Positions 47,048 to 58,364 of a DNA stretch of 64,000 nucleotides are shown here, piece by piece. Source of the DNA: Dichotomocladium elegans (taxonomy: Eukaryota > Mucoromycota > Mucoromycetes > Mucorales > Lichtheimiaceae); NCBI GenBank assembly GCA_025716815.1, contig JAIXMN010000021.1:248001-312000 (forward strand), written 5' to 3'. The number at the start of each line of letters is the position of its first letter. Positions within the stretch are counted from its first letter, which is position 1. Made by a program: the position numbers and the translations under genes. A model generated the notes under the pieces. That model had not been told where the DNA came from and ran no database searches. It saw nothing but the letters and a program-made list of their open reading frames with translations.

Positions 47048-48257
47048 GACGCTAAATGTGATGGGAGGTCAGATTACCGTGATAGTGAGATCTTGGTTCT
47101 TAACATGCACAAGATGGGTATTGATACCTCCTGTCCCCTCCTGCGGGAGAGCGAGCGAGGTGGGTTCTTCTTCTTCTACGGTTCGCAGGCAGAGAGTGAA
47201 GGCAGTCTCCAGATGATATTTCCTTTATTTTCGCCATCGCGTAGAGATTTCTCGGAGAAGTATGAGGACTGAGAGAGAAAGAAGTAAGAAAGAAAGAAGA
47301 AAGGAAGAAAGAAAGAATGAACGAGTGAGGGTGGCGACCGATGATGATGAGGAGGAGGAGGAGAAGAAGGACAATCAGAGAGCAGCCGGCTTGAAACTGG
47401 ATTGGTTGGTGGTTCAGTTCGTGCCGTCGTCCCAGCACAAATTGTTTCATTCATTGCGATTGGACCCGCCTTTGTCTCTTTGAGATCGACAAAAGACATA
47501 AAGTCTCCATTGTCTCAATACGCCGTCGGTCAGCCCATGCATTTGTTAGAGCAAGTAAACCGTAACCAGCTCCATGAGTCGTTCATTAAGCGACAACAAC
47601 CGGTCACTTGTCATCCCACGTTGACAACGCAACAGAATTGAATACTCTCATTTCTCCTACCTGAAGTAGCTCTTTCTGAGCAAAGTATACCACCCTGCGT
47701 ACACAGTTCGATCGACACATGCATATTGAGCGTGATAAAGTGCGTTTTTGAATTCCAGGACAAAACGGTGATACCAGGGAAAACGGTAAGTCTATGTTTA
47801 TTTTCTAAGAACCATTATCTGGATCTATAAGGTTGAGCTAGTTATGTAATCGCGTGATGAAAGCGCGAAAAGGGCTTATCAGCTTCTTTCCAATAATATG
47901 AATCACTGTAGGACACTTCCTTGTTGAGTATGCAGAATTTTCATATATTGTGATACATTTATTTGGCATCAATGTGACAAATGTCCAGCAGCAGCAGCAA
48001 CGAAACAAGGCAAATTCAGGGACACCCACAACGGGCCCCAATTCCGAGGTGCCCGATAAACAGATGCAATTGGTTGAATGGGGAGAATAGAAGAAGGCAA
48101 CTGGGTTGAGTCTCCGCTCATTCAATTATCAATTACTAGGCAAAATTGCATCATTGTAGACGAACCATTTAAAACCGCCACCATTTGTCAGCAACCCTTT
48201 TGCCCTCCTTTTTCTCCCCTCCCTTCTTCAAAGGAACACAGGCACGCATCAACAGAC
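47048..48257. promoter_or_regulatory. Divergent promoter region, RFX gene and transporter; purine-rich tract
   Basis: The 1.2 kb lies between two outward-facing starts. A long strand-biased purine tract (GAAAGAAG repeats, then GATGAGGAGGAG) runs at about 47265-47375. Open frames here come from this low-complexity sequence and are not taken as genes. No X-box was recognised that would suggest RFX autoregulation. Confidence 0.45.
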
Positions 48258-49800
48258 ATGATGTTGAATTTGGCGTTATCTTCTGCACAAGTAAGCTCCG
48301 AGTGCGGCAGGGTCAGCAAGATACACACCGTTGACCCCCGAGTTCAGTCAATCCTCCAGGTGATGACCATCGTATCATTCGGTTATATTCTAGCAAAATT
48401 AGGCTATATGAAAAGCGACAAACAGAAGGTGCGCATCCATATGTCATGGAGCGACGCGTTGGATGCTCAGTCAGCTTTTCATTTCGTCTCCTCATTCCGC
48501 ACAATAGTGGCTCTCCAAGCTCAACATGGTGTTCTTCACGCCGTGTTTTCTCTTTTCTAACATTTCATCCGTGATCTCATACGACAAACTTCTTGCGTTC
48601 TGGCCGATTCCGGTCTTCTTTGTATGCTTCTCAACTTTCTCGCTGCTGTCTTCGCTCCTTGTAAACCGTCTGGTAGGGGTGAAACCCAAGTTCCGACCCT
48701 TTGTGGTAGCATGCACCATGTTCCATAACACGAACTCTCTTCCGATTGCTGTAATCTCCAGTTTAGCCGTCTCCGAAAGCGGCAAGGTGCTCTGTTGGGG
48801 AACCGACGACACACAGGAGGCTGTCGCTGCTAGGTAACAGAAGGCCCAAAAAAAAACACATCAGCCAATAGAGGTCTCGCCCAGCTCACATCATGCTTTT
48901 GATGGAAGGGGCATCACCTATGCGATGCTTTATGCTATTTTTGGTAATTTATTGCGATGGTCGTATGGGTACAGTCTATTGCAGCCGTCGCAGCCCAAAG
49001 TGATGGACGAAGAAGAGCATTGCAGCCGATCTAATAGAAGCATGTACCGTATCACAAGCTCGGTCACATTCTCAGGGCCTGATGAGTTGCATCAAAAGCC
49101 GGTCGAGACTACTGCACTCCTCTTCTCTACCCGTCCAACCCAAAATAACAAGAACGACAGCGATGACGACAAACAAGCAAGTCTAAAATGCGCAAGAGAT
49201 GGACCTCGCAGCAGGCGTTCCTTAGCAGCCATGCTGGCATCCACAGCCATGGCGCTTCATGAGCACATGTCCGCCCCGTTGTACGCCGCCTGTTTGGCCC
49301 TTGTAGTCGGCCTCGCACCCCCATTAAAATATCTCATGTATGAAAGCTTTCTGTACCCGATACTTACCAGCGCGATTCAGGATGCTGCGAAAGCATCGGT
49401 GCCTATCACTCTCCTTGGCTTAGGCTCGCAGCTCAACGCGTTCTCACGCGGCGACAACAGCCACCAAATGATGGGTCAAGAAGTCAACACCAAAGCGGTA
49501 GCTACTGCGATCGGCATCCGCATGGGCCTCATTCCATGCATCATCATCCCTGCAGTCGCAGCCTTTTTAAAGCATGGCACGCGCTGGTCACTCGTTGCGA
49601 CTGACCCTGTCTTTGGGTTGATGATGATTGTACTCGGGTGCACGCCCACCGCTATCAACCTTGTTCAGATCTCTCAGGTGACTGGGGCCTTTGAAGATGA
49701 GATGCTCCGTGTCCTCTTCTGGAGCTACGCAGTTATTTGCGTTCCAGTCTTTACCGCCATCGTCTTTGTTGCCCTCAGCATCGTTCAGTACTTTATGTGA
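48258..49800 (+). CDS. Auxin-efflux-carrier family membrane transporter
   Basis: A PIN-like (AEC family) transporter of the fungal type, probably in an internal membrane such as the ER; its substrate is unknown. The two helix bundles typical of the family are seen: SILQVMTIVSFGYILAKLGY and LNMVFFTPCFLFSNISSVIS at the front, PITLLGLGSQLNAF and LGCTPTAINLVQISQVTGAF at the back. A hydrophilic central loop (about residues 165-240) separates them. Introns: 48291-48347, 48429-48519 and 48834-48908. The product is 439 aa. The first intron is 57 nt, a multiple of three without a stop, so retaining it would also give a readable protein; GTAAGC..TTCAG and fit to the family favour splicing. Confidence 0.88.
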
Positions 49801-50243
49801 TTATAGGCTAGCCCTAAAACGTACACTGTATACCCATTCTTTACATACTTATCTTCGAAAATCGCGCATGTGCTTTAGAAACAGGCGGGCCAGTGGAAGT
49901 ATATAATTCCATAAAGCATTGAGAGTTACAGTACATGGTACCTATCAACACTCTTCATGAAAGAAATCAATTTGCTCATTTCAGAGCCTTGATGCTTCCC
50001 GAGCAATGCCGCATTCGGATTTCATATACCATATAAAAAATCACGAGCCAGCAAACCAGAGCTGTATGCTATAATAGGATGACGATACAGAGCAAAAGAA
50101 AGGGAGGACTTGGTTCTGTATGAATGAGTAAGAAATGAGAAATCTGTACATTAGCGGTGTGATTACAAGGAAGACGAGGATAGCTGTGTAATGTAGGGAG
50201 GAAAAAAAAAAGGTGCAAGAGGAAGGGGAACAAAGGGGTATCA
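49801..50243. other. Convergent intergenic region
   Basis: The 3' regions of the transporter and the coiled-coil gene meet here. No gene was recognised. Confidence 0.45.
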
Positions 50244-52749
50244 TCAAGTCGACGCCTTGAAGGGTTGTGCATGAGGGTTAAGTCTAGTACTAGTAGTGCG
50301 TGTAGTAGCAGTGGCAGTAGCAGTTGTGGTAGTGATGTTAATATTATTGTTATTACGTTCTTTTGCGGGCAGTTTCACAGTGTATTGTGACAAACGCCCA
50401 TTGATTTCGGTTGTAAACGTAAGGTGGCCTGCTTCGTTCATGTAGTAACATTGCTGCTGTCGAGGGTGTTCCCTTGGTACTGGTGGTGCGAACAATGCTG
50501 GCTGAGGAGCCGATGTCATGGACTTATACTTCTGTTGTCGATCTTGTCGCTGGGTTGGGTCCAATGAGGATGTGACCGTCGCAGTTGCGGACGCGGATAC
50601 TGTAGTTGTCATGGGAGTGTAAGACTTGTGTTTCAATTTGGTTTCGAGAGCAGCGATCTTTTGCTCGAGCTTTGGCCGTTCTTGTGCATAACGAGCCTCA
50701 AGTTCACGATACTTCAATTCCCATTCGGACAATCCACCCATGAGATCGGCCCAATTAGTCCGACTCCTACTAGCACCGCTGGTAATGCTCAAGGAATCAC
50801 CGGAGGCGATCTTATCGTCGTGATCCGTTTGTAGCTCCGCATCCACGGCGCACGGACGTCCTTCGTCCGCCTTGGACGGGGTGTCTTTTTCCGCCTTGAG
50901 CGTCCGAATCTGATCCTCCAGGTCCTCAATGCGCTTGGTATAGACCTCCACCATAGTACTGTTATCATTATTAGCGTCATGTGATTCCAACCGCCTCGTG
51001 AGTTCTGCGTTTTTCTTCTTGATTGCCTCCAGCTCGGCGGTTTGCTCAATCTGTTTGAGGCGGTAAGTGGTCACCTCGTTTTCCAAATCAATCCGTTCCT
51101 TTCGTAATGTGTCAATCTCCTCATCCTTTCCATCTGGTTTCTGCGGCGGTGACTGCTCATTCAGTCTTCTGAGAATTGATAGTCCAATATCAAGGATCTC
51201 ATGTTTCTGCTCCTCCCAATAACGTTGCGCGTCCCGATGGCTTTCGGTGGCGCGCCATATTATCTCGGATATGCATGACTTTAATTGCACTTCGAAAATC
51301 TCCTCGATCTTATGAAGTAATTGCTGATCAGGGCTATTGAGGTCGGAGGGTGTAGGTACCTAATATGCCGTGAGTTAGAGAGAGAGATCCACCTACCACC
51401 ATTTCATTACTCACCAATCCACTCTCGCTCAGCTTTCGCAAGGCCATAAACCGGGGACTCACAGCACTCGTGTTACTATTCTTGCTACTTGCCGGAGAAC
51501 GAGATCTTGGACCGTCGGGTGGGTTTTGATCGTCGAATGTGACAGCGTCATCTTGCTGCTGCTGCTGATGCTGAGGATTTATCCTAGATGTTCGCCTTGA
51601 GCGTGATAGGTGGGGAGGGGGTCGCAGCGAGAATGGATGCGTGCCATAGAGCACTTCCTCTTCCGATCGTGTCTGCGAGCTTTCAGGAGTCGCTGTGGTC
51701 GAACTCCAAAGGACATGTTCCTGTGCAGGTGACATGATCACCTCTCCTCCGACGATCCGGACGTTGATTGTAGGAGGGTCGCGTTCTCCCACGGTTTGCG
51801 ACTTTGTGGCGGTGACAGGCTTGGTTTTAGGGCCGGATGCTACTGCTGCTGCTGTTGCTGTTGCTCCTACAGTACTAGTAACAGTAGCTGTTTCGGTCGA
51901 GGAAAGAAAAGATGCGGTCGGAGGAAAGTAACTGTCAGAGGAAAAGGTATAGACCGGCTGTGGAAGAGAAATAGTGTCTGCATCAACAGGCAGGGGGTGG
52001 TGATGGTGATGGTGGTGGTGGTGCTGCTGTTGCTTGGTCGCGGCAATACATTGACGTGCGACAACATCGTCGCTGTTGCTTAACTGGAGGAGGAGTGGTC
52101 AGCAAGAATAAGGTGATAATTTTCTCTCTCCTTTTCCTTTTTTTCTTCTTTACCTCCTGCCCCAGCTTCATAAAAAGATCATCTTCAACATCGGTATCGT
52201 CCGATTCATCATCATCCGTGCCACAATGGCCATCAGTGGGCTGCTTTATGAGGGCATCCTGGCCCACGCGAATGCTATTGATGGATTTTCCTGGTTCAGG
52301 AAGATTGACTAACGGGGACCCGCAATGGTCGGTGCTCTGCTCGAAGAGCGCATACGCGGAGAAAATTTCGCGTGATTGGGTCTCGGGAAAATTGAGCAGT
52401 ACCTGCGATGCGATAAAATTGGATGGTTACAGAGACAGGCGCATCGCATGATAGATAGATGACAGTGCGAAAAAAAAGGAGCGGGGCCTTTCTTCTGAGA
52501 AGATGAGGAAAGTTTACCTACCTCGTTTTTCGATATTGTTTCAGCAAGCTGCATTCTTTTCGTTTTCTCTTCTAGGGTCACGGCTGGTGTGCGATAGTGA
52601 TGATCGTCAAGGTTAGAAGAAGGATAGGTTCGGTTGACCGTTGCGGGCAGGGTGGATGGTCGGTAAGCAGAAGTTGAGTGGTTGCGAATGGCGTCTGGTT
52701 GCTGGCGTCTATGGCTTCTTCGTTGTGAACAACTCGAGTCGTTTGACAT
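50244..52749 (-). CDS. Large coiled-coil protein of unknown function
   Basis: A 753-aa hydrophilic protein. The N-terminal half is low-complexity and probably disordered, with an acidic patch (DDDESDDTDVEDDLFMKLGQ), a His run, Gln runs and many Ser/Thr. The C-terminal half holds a long coiled coil: KIEEIFEVQLKSCISEIIW, then heptads through LRKERIDLENEVTTYRLKQI and VYTKRIEDLEDQIRTLKAEK, then YRELEARYAQERPKLEQKI. The tail is Thr/Ala/Asn-rich. Introns: 52403-52521, 52084-52153 and 51360-51414. The layout recalls cytoskeletal or polarity scaffolds, but no named family is recognised. Confidence 0.75.
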
Positions 52750-53277
52750 TGAGATGAGCGAAAGAAGGAAAGGAAGAAGAGGGAAGGGAAAGGGCAGAAC
52801 GAATAAGTAGAAGCTGTCATTGATTTTGATTCTTTTTTGGGCATGTCTATCTTTTTTGAAGCGAGTAAGGAGTGTCTGTGTGCACCCAACCCAAATTTTG
52901 TTGTCCCTTCATGCCTTTGGACGAGTATGGAAACTCAGCCGAGCTTATGATCGTGCCCTGGTTGCCATAGTGGGCAATATCCCATCGTGCTCGAAAACGT
53001 GGCCTGGTAATACAAAGGGCGCCTTCGATGCTGACCCAATCACATCGCCTTGAGTGACGACCCCGCCTTTTTATTTCTATCCCACGTGTCCGAGCGCACC
53101 AGCAGTTGCCACCTTTAGTCTCTTGCCATAACAGCAAGGAGATAAATCATCCGCGAACCGGCTCTCAAAGACATACGATAGCGGGAAAAGCAGGCAGTGC
53201 GGTAAAGAAAAGATAAGAAAGAGGATGCTGTCTATAGCAGTCTGCATTGTGCTCGCTGAAAAAAGGAACCGCTTCAA
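52750..53277. other. Upstream region of the coiled-coil gene
   Basis: Contains the likely promoter. GTTGCCATAG at 52961-52970, followed by GGCAAT, looks like an RFX X-box half-site, about 215 bp from the coiled-coil start. This is a weak match. Confidence 0.35.
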
Positions 53278-53777
53278 TCAGCAGGACAGCGCGCCAGCAG
53301 CATTCCTCGCGATCATCTGCCGACGCCAGAGAGAGGCAAATGGGACAAGCTTCAAAATCGGATTAGGACTTTCCAAATGGAGTTTTCTATTAGTCCGGTG
53401 CCTTATGATTCGATTTTGAAATAATATCATTAATATTTCATTAAGTCGCTTCCGTAAATACGATGCGGAATGACAACCTGCGTCACCTCGAGGATTTCGA
53501 TCACCACAGGACAGAAAAAAATAAAGCATGATCAACATGATTGGGCCGACGACTAGCCAAGCCTTGTCCTCTTGCATCTGGTGTTGCCACGGTCCTAAGC
53601 CTCAATTGCGCACGCACAGACAGAAAAAGGCAGGTTAAGAAAGGAACATGTTCTTGTTTTGGAGAGGCGGTCCTACGTACATTCTTCCTTGCTTAATTGG
53701 GCGCCTTGCAGCTTTGTGCACATTGGCCAATACGCCCGAAAATCTGGGATGATTTCTCCTTTCAACGGCGCAAAGGC
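53278..53777 (-). CDS. Possible small membrane protein, 5' part not found
   Basis: Two exons can be joined in frame: 53777-53681 (AFAPLKGEIIPDFRAYWPMC, then TKLQGAQLSKEE) and 53600-53278 (LGPWQHQMQEDKAWLVVGPI, then MLIMLYFFLSC). Joining uses a GTACGT donor and a TTGAG acceptor and recreates a Cys codon. One membrane helix is visible. The frame then runs on for about 75 residues of doubtful sequence, and a shifted frame (VVIEILEVTQVVIPHRIYGS) also looks coding, so the 3' structure is unclear. Upstream exons were not identified. Low confidence. Confidence 0.3.
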
Positions 53778-56700
53778 CTGCGTATATCAGCTTGCTTTCA
53801 TTTCCAAAATAAAGGAACTGGCTCTATTTGTCCGAGTTTACAATTGAATCACTCATCTCTGCCATCTCGATTGTCCTCGTAAACTGTTGATATCGTGTCA
53901 TGTTGTACTGAGATTAGCATAGGATTATTACCAAAAGGAGGTTGCACGGAGCGGAATACCTATACATTGGTGGATCAAGTACATACACCATGTAGAGCGG
54001 CAAAAAGATAGCTTTCCACATATACCAAAGAGAAGGATTTGGGGAGGCTGATGATACTACTGCCAAGCAACTGTCATGATGTTTTTCTTTCGACAATTAT
54101 AACTCGAAGTCCAGTTTTATGCATAATGATCTCTCTTTCTCTATGTTAATTGAGAAGGTGACTGGTTTCGATAACCATGTTCCACGTGCCCAGCGAGAAG
54201 AGATAGGTCTAAAACAATCACCATCGACTCCATGTGCTGCTCATTTACGAAAAAACGACTCATGCATACAGCGTAAATTGTTCTTCTGCTACCATGGAAT
54301 GGACGGCGAAAATACTCATCAGTTCGAAAGAAACTGTCCATCGCTCCACATTTAGCCGTTGCTGTCTATCTATTGTTTACCCTCTCCTGAGAGACCCTGC
54401 TTTGCCAATATCAGGTCCGCGCTTAGCTGGATGGGATTTCACCACCGCATATACATGGATATATAAACATGCTCAGAGGGGAGGATGTGTATGCGAAATG
54501 ATTTGTTAGACAGGCTACAGCATTAACACTTTCCACTGGTTTTGAGATACCGTCTTGCTCTCTCTCTTTCTCTCCAAGAAGAAACAAAAGCATAGGTTAT
54601 TTTCTGATACCGAAAGAAGGGTGCCACATTTTCTTACAAATCTTCCCATATATTTTTCCGTACGCCGTGCCATTATGGCTTAAAAACTTGGAAGCCCTCT
54701 CTCTCTCTTTTCATACTATCTGCGGGTTCGGAAATAGCATGTAATGAAGCATTTCACTGTCGGTATACGCGTTAGAATGGCTAGGATAAAGTATTAAACA
54801 GAAGGATTTATTTGCCTAGTGATCTTGGATGGATGTTCAAGTCAGTGGTGAGAATTATCTGCGGCGCATGTCCCACGAATTTGTGTTTCGACAGTGGGGG
54901 ATTGTACATTTAACGAGCGAGTCTTTTTTGCATTGCGCTAGTGGGACCCTGCGCCCCAACTTCCGGTTACGTACATCGAATGTAGAGTGAAACCGGCATT
55001 TGATTATCGCACTTTACTCCTACGATAATATGGCCAAAAGCTTCTTTATGGGGCAGGAGAGGAACAGTGTTTTCGTTGGCAGTCTAACCTCAGCAGGCGA
55101 CAGGTCACTATCATTTTACTCATGGGACTTGAGCATATATCGGACAGGACTTGCAGGTAACGATCGTCATCTAACAAATAGACATTGAAACTTTGCTGAG
55201 TCTGCACCATAGCGTACGAACTACGTAGCCGCAGCATCAACCTGCCTCTGTGAATATAGGAAGAGGGGCCGCAAACCCAACACAGCTTATTTTGCCACAG
55301 TGGGTATGTCCAAGCCAACTGCCCGTAAGCTTATCCGATCACACAAGTGCAAGTGGCAAGTGGAAACACAGTCATGAACAGCTTTCAATGAGATGCTTAG
55401 AGGGTTCGGAGAAGAATGTGCACTTCCTTTTACGTACCGATACAACAGCTCGGTACGAGATGTAGATTGACAACATTTCATTTCCGAGATCATCTGCTGC
55501 TCGGAATAACAGTCACACATCGATGACCCAGGGCCACGCTGCGTGTGGGTTTTCCTTTGGAGGAGGGGAAGTTTTTTTTCACCCTCTCGTTTCGGGAAAT
55601 CTTATGCATTGCTGCGTGGTGAAGGACAAGAGGAAACGGTCGGCATCGATGAAGACGCATGAGTAATTTTACACACATTGAGGAACTATTGCCATCTGAG
55701 TCCATTTCTTGCGTTGAGCCTGAAATGCGTAAGGATTATGATTGACAATTGAACAGAGATCTGAGATGACGCTTTCCTTTTCGCCTTCGCTACCGCTTGC
55801 ATAACCGAAATGAACCGAACCAAGAGAAGTAACGTTTATATTCTTCGCTTACAACCTTTGCTTTTGTACTAATATGATATACGCGCACGCATGCGCATAT
55901 GGACCAATAGGTTTTCCGTCTCTCTTACGGCTCTGTCCGTCCCAATACTTCTTTATGCGCTTGACTTCCCTCTTTTTTTTTTCTCTTCGCGCCAGTGAAC
56001 GACAATTGATCTAGCAATACTCGAATCACGTTTCATGCAGACATGTGAGTTAAAAATGTAGTTTTCAATCGGAGGCATATAAAAGCGAGAGAAAAAAGAG
56101 AGGGGAAGACAAGCATGTGAAGTGGTATAGTGTCGAGAACGCAAAAACCCTGGTTCTTTCCTATGATGACATTAAGGCGAATGCATACATGCAACCGCTT
56201 TCTTCCAATCAAGGAGATTCGGGTTGCAGATGAGCTGAAAAGATAGAGAATCTGAGGAAGTAATGGGGAAAGCGTTCTCGCACACACACATTTATATATA
56301 CAGTACAATATATCCAATAAACACTCTTTAAGAAAAAGGAGACACAACAAAACGATATGGAAGATGGGTTCCTTGGATCTAAATGTCATCATGACCGAAA
56401 GGCTTATGACTCCGGAGGGGCCAGCCGACTTACAAGCCGAAAATGTCGTGAGAAATGTTACCATCTCTGATAATAGATGGGTCCCTCCTCCTCCCAGTCT
56501 TTCTGTGAGGCACTACTAAGGAATGAATGGCAAAGGAAACGGGGATAAGGCATGCGAGTGCAGTTGATAAGGTAGGCAGGATTATTGGTTCGTTTTCCTG
56601 CGTGCATTAACTGAAACGCTCCCAAAATCGGATACTGTAATACCTTTGCTTCCCCGACTCCCGTCCCCTTTTTTCCACCCCTACTTAATCTACAGATTAT

Positions 56701-57134
56701 CCAGGCGGCAGGGACAGGCATCGGTCACTACAGCATACCACTAACAAGGCCGAGACTACTAAGGAGGATTCTTTTTCCTATTTTAAGATGACGAGACAAT
56801 TCAAAAATAGATGGATCGTATGCTGAGAAAGACGACCTACCCGCAATGTGTAACGTTCTCATGAATGGGAGGGCTCGTGCGCCGATCTCTCAGCTTATCG
56901 CTGTCATCTGATGTCTCACATTGTAAAAACTCGGTCCAGAACATGACAGATAGACTGATGCAACACGAAATATATTCAAATGATATTTATTCTTTTTTCA
57001 AAAGACAACGAAGCAAGAGAAGGCAAAGATGTATGGGCTTGATAGGTATAATATGTACAATGGGCATGAAAAACGCACAAAGGCGGATGAATTACTTTTG
57101 TTCTTGTGATGTACCGAATTTTTTGTTTTGAAGA
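53778..57134. other. Gene-poor stretch
   Basis: About 3.3 kb with only short open frames and CT/GA simple tracts. On the minus strand, an ATG near 56953 opens MFWTEFLQCETSDDSDKLRD and ends in a GTAGGT donor near 56842. About 400 bp further on, RRRDPSIIRDGNISHDIFGL ends in a stop near 56430. These could be the first and last exons of a small gene, but I could not connect them in frame. No intact gene is claimed. Confidence 0.35.
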
Positions 57135-58364
57135 TCAGCCACAGATGGGTTCAGCAGAGGTCGTCGTGGAATTCCCATAGAAACAGTATTTGTTAACCAA
57201 ATCGTGGTACTGAGCTTGAATCTCTTCGTCTGAGGCGGCAGGGGACGACGGAGTTGAGCCGCCCATGGCTGTCGATAGCATAAGGAAGGGGTAACTGGGC
57301 TCGTACTTTTTCGCTGCTGATAAAGAGGCCCCGAAGTCGTAGCGGCTCCCGAGCTTCTTTTTGCGTGGCGAAACGGTGGACGAGGATAACATGGTATTGG
57401 AGGGCGCGAACGCAAAGGCGGAGCTCAAGGGTTGATGCTGATGTCCGCGGGGCTGCTGCTGCGGTACCAATACTTGTTGGGGCTCCCTGGTTGAAGAAGG
57501 CTCTACTCCATCTTCGCCCTCCAATGCGGTGAAGTCTTTGGAAGAAATGGATGTGCGCCCTTGGCGAGGGGGAACGGGAGTGGTGATCGTCTCGACGACA
57601 TCAACCTGGTAATTCAAGCCCCCGTTGTTATCCCAGAATTCGTTATCATTGACATCGTATCGGAGCACAATGTAAAGTGTACAGGGTTGGTCAACGTTAA
57701 TCTCAAAAGTAAACCTGTCCCATGTGTTGGCGGTTGCTCCGATCGGTTCGCGGAAGGATGCAGCAACTTCATGGTACGATTTCCAGTAATCCGTGGTGTA
57801 CCGTACGACGACGTGCTTGTGGAAGGCCAGATTAGCAACCTTGCACCGGCCCACAAGCATAATGCCATCGGGCCCGCTGTTCTCCAGTTGTACGGACTCC
57901 ATCCGGATCATTGAGTCTCGATTACTTCGGAGTACGGTCTTTTCGGGCCAGTTTGGGAACTTGAGTTCCAGTGGCATTGGTGGTGGGTCGCCTTCGCGCA
58001 CAGCACTCGGCTTTTGGGTCTTCAGAAAAAGGCGAACTTGCTCCAGAGTGTCGCAAAAATGGACCGTCTTCTTTTGCCGTACCACAGCCGCCACCTTTGT
58101 CGCGGGTAATGTCGGCGACACAGGTGCAGACTTGCAATGCACAAGTGTCACCCGTCGCGGTGATCGTCCACCTTGGGTAGCACCTGCAGACGCTGCTGCA
58201 TCATGCTTTTGCTGTTGAGCCGTTGATTTTTGCGATGTTGGGGGGTCGGTAGTGGAGGCGAGATGATGCTGTGTTTGCTGGATGGAGTTATGATGAATGT
58301 AAGGGCCAGTTGTGTTCCCCAAGAGATGCAATGGTGTGGAGGATTGTGCAGGCGCAAGTGCCAT
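57135..58364 (-). CDS. Protein phosphatase 1 regulatory subunit with CBM21 (glycogen-targeting)
   Basis: A single-exon gene for a 409-aa protein. The PP1-docking RVxF-type motif is KKTVHF (about residues 98-103). A carbohydrate-binding module 21 follows at about 152-258, with VQLENSGPDGIMLVGRCKVA, VVVRYTTDYW and the signature DVNDNEFWDNNGGLNYQVDV. Such subunits (yeast Gac1/Pig1, animal PPP1R3) bring PP1 to glycogen and activate glycogen synthase. The flanks are Gln/His/Ser/Thr-rich and likely disordered. An in-frame upstream ATG (58481) would add 39 mostly hydrophobic residues coded by a T-rich tract, so I prefer 58364. Confidence 0.88.
   Translation of the reverse strand: MALAPAQSSTPLHLLGNTTGPYIHHNSIQQTQHHLASTTDPPTSQKSTAQQQKHDAAASAGATQGGRSPRRVTLVHCKSAPVSPTLPATKVAAVVRQKKTVHFCDTLEQVRLFLKTQKPSAVREGDPPPMPLELKFPNWPEKTVLRSNRDSMIRMESVQLENSGPDGIMLVGRCKVANLAFHKHVVVRYTTDYWKSYHEVAASFREPIGATANTWDRFTFEINVDQPCTLYIVLRYDVNDNEFWDNNGGLNYQVDVVETITTPVPPRQGRTSISSKDFTALEGEDGVEPSSTREPQQVLVPQQQPRGHQHQPLSSAFAFAPSNTMLSSSTVSPRKKKLGSRYDFGASLSAAKKYEPSYPFLMLSTAMGGSTPSSPAASDEEIQAQYHDLVNKYCFYGNSTTTSAEPICG

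Noticed and set aside
47100..47483. Lys/Glu/Arg-rich frames upstream of the transporter
   Set aside because: They come from a purine-rich simple tract and show no domain or splice support.
56425..56960. Possible two-exon small gene (MFWTEFLQCETSDD and DPSIIRDGNISHDIFGL)
   Set aside because: The pieces look coding but I could not join them in frame with credible splice sites.
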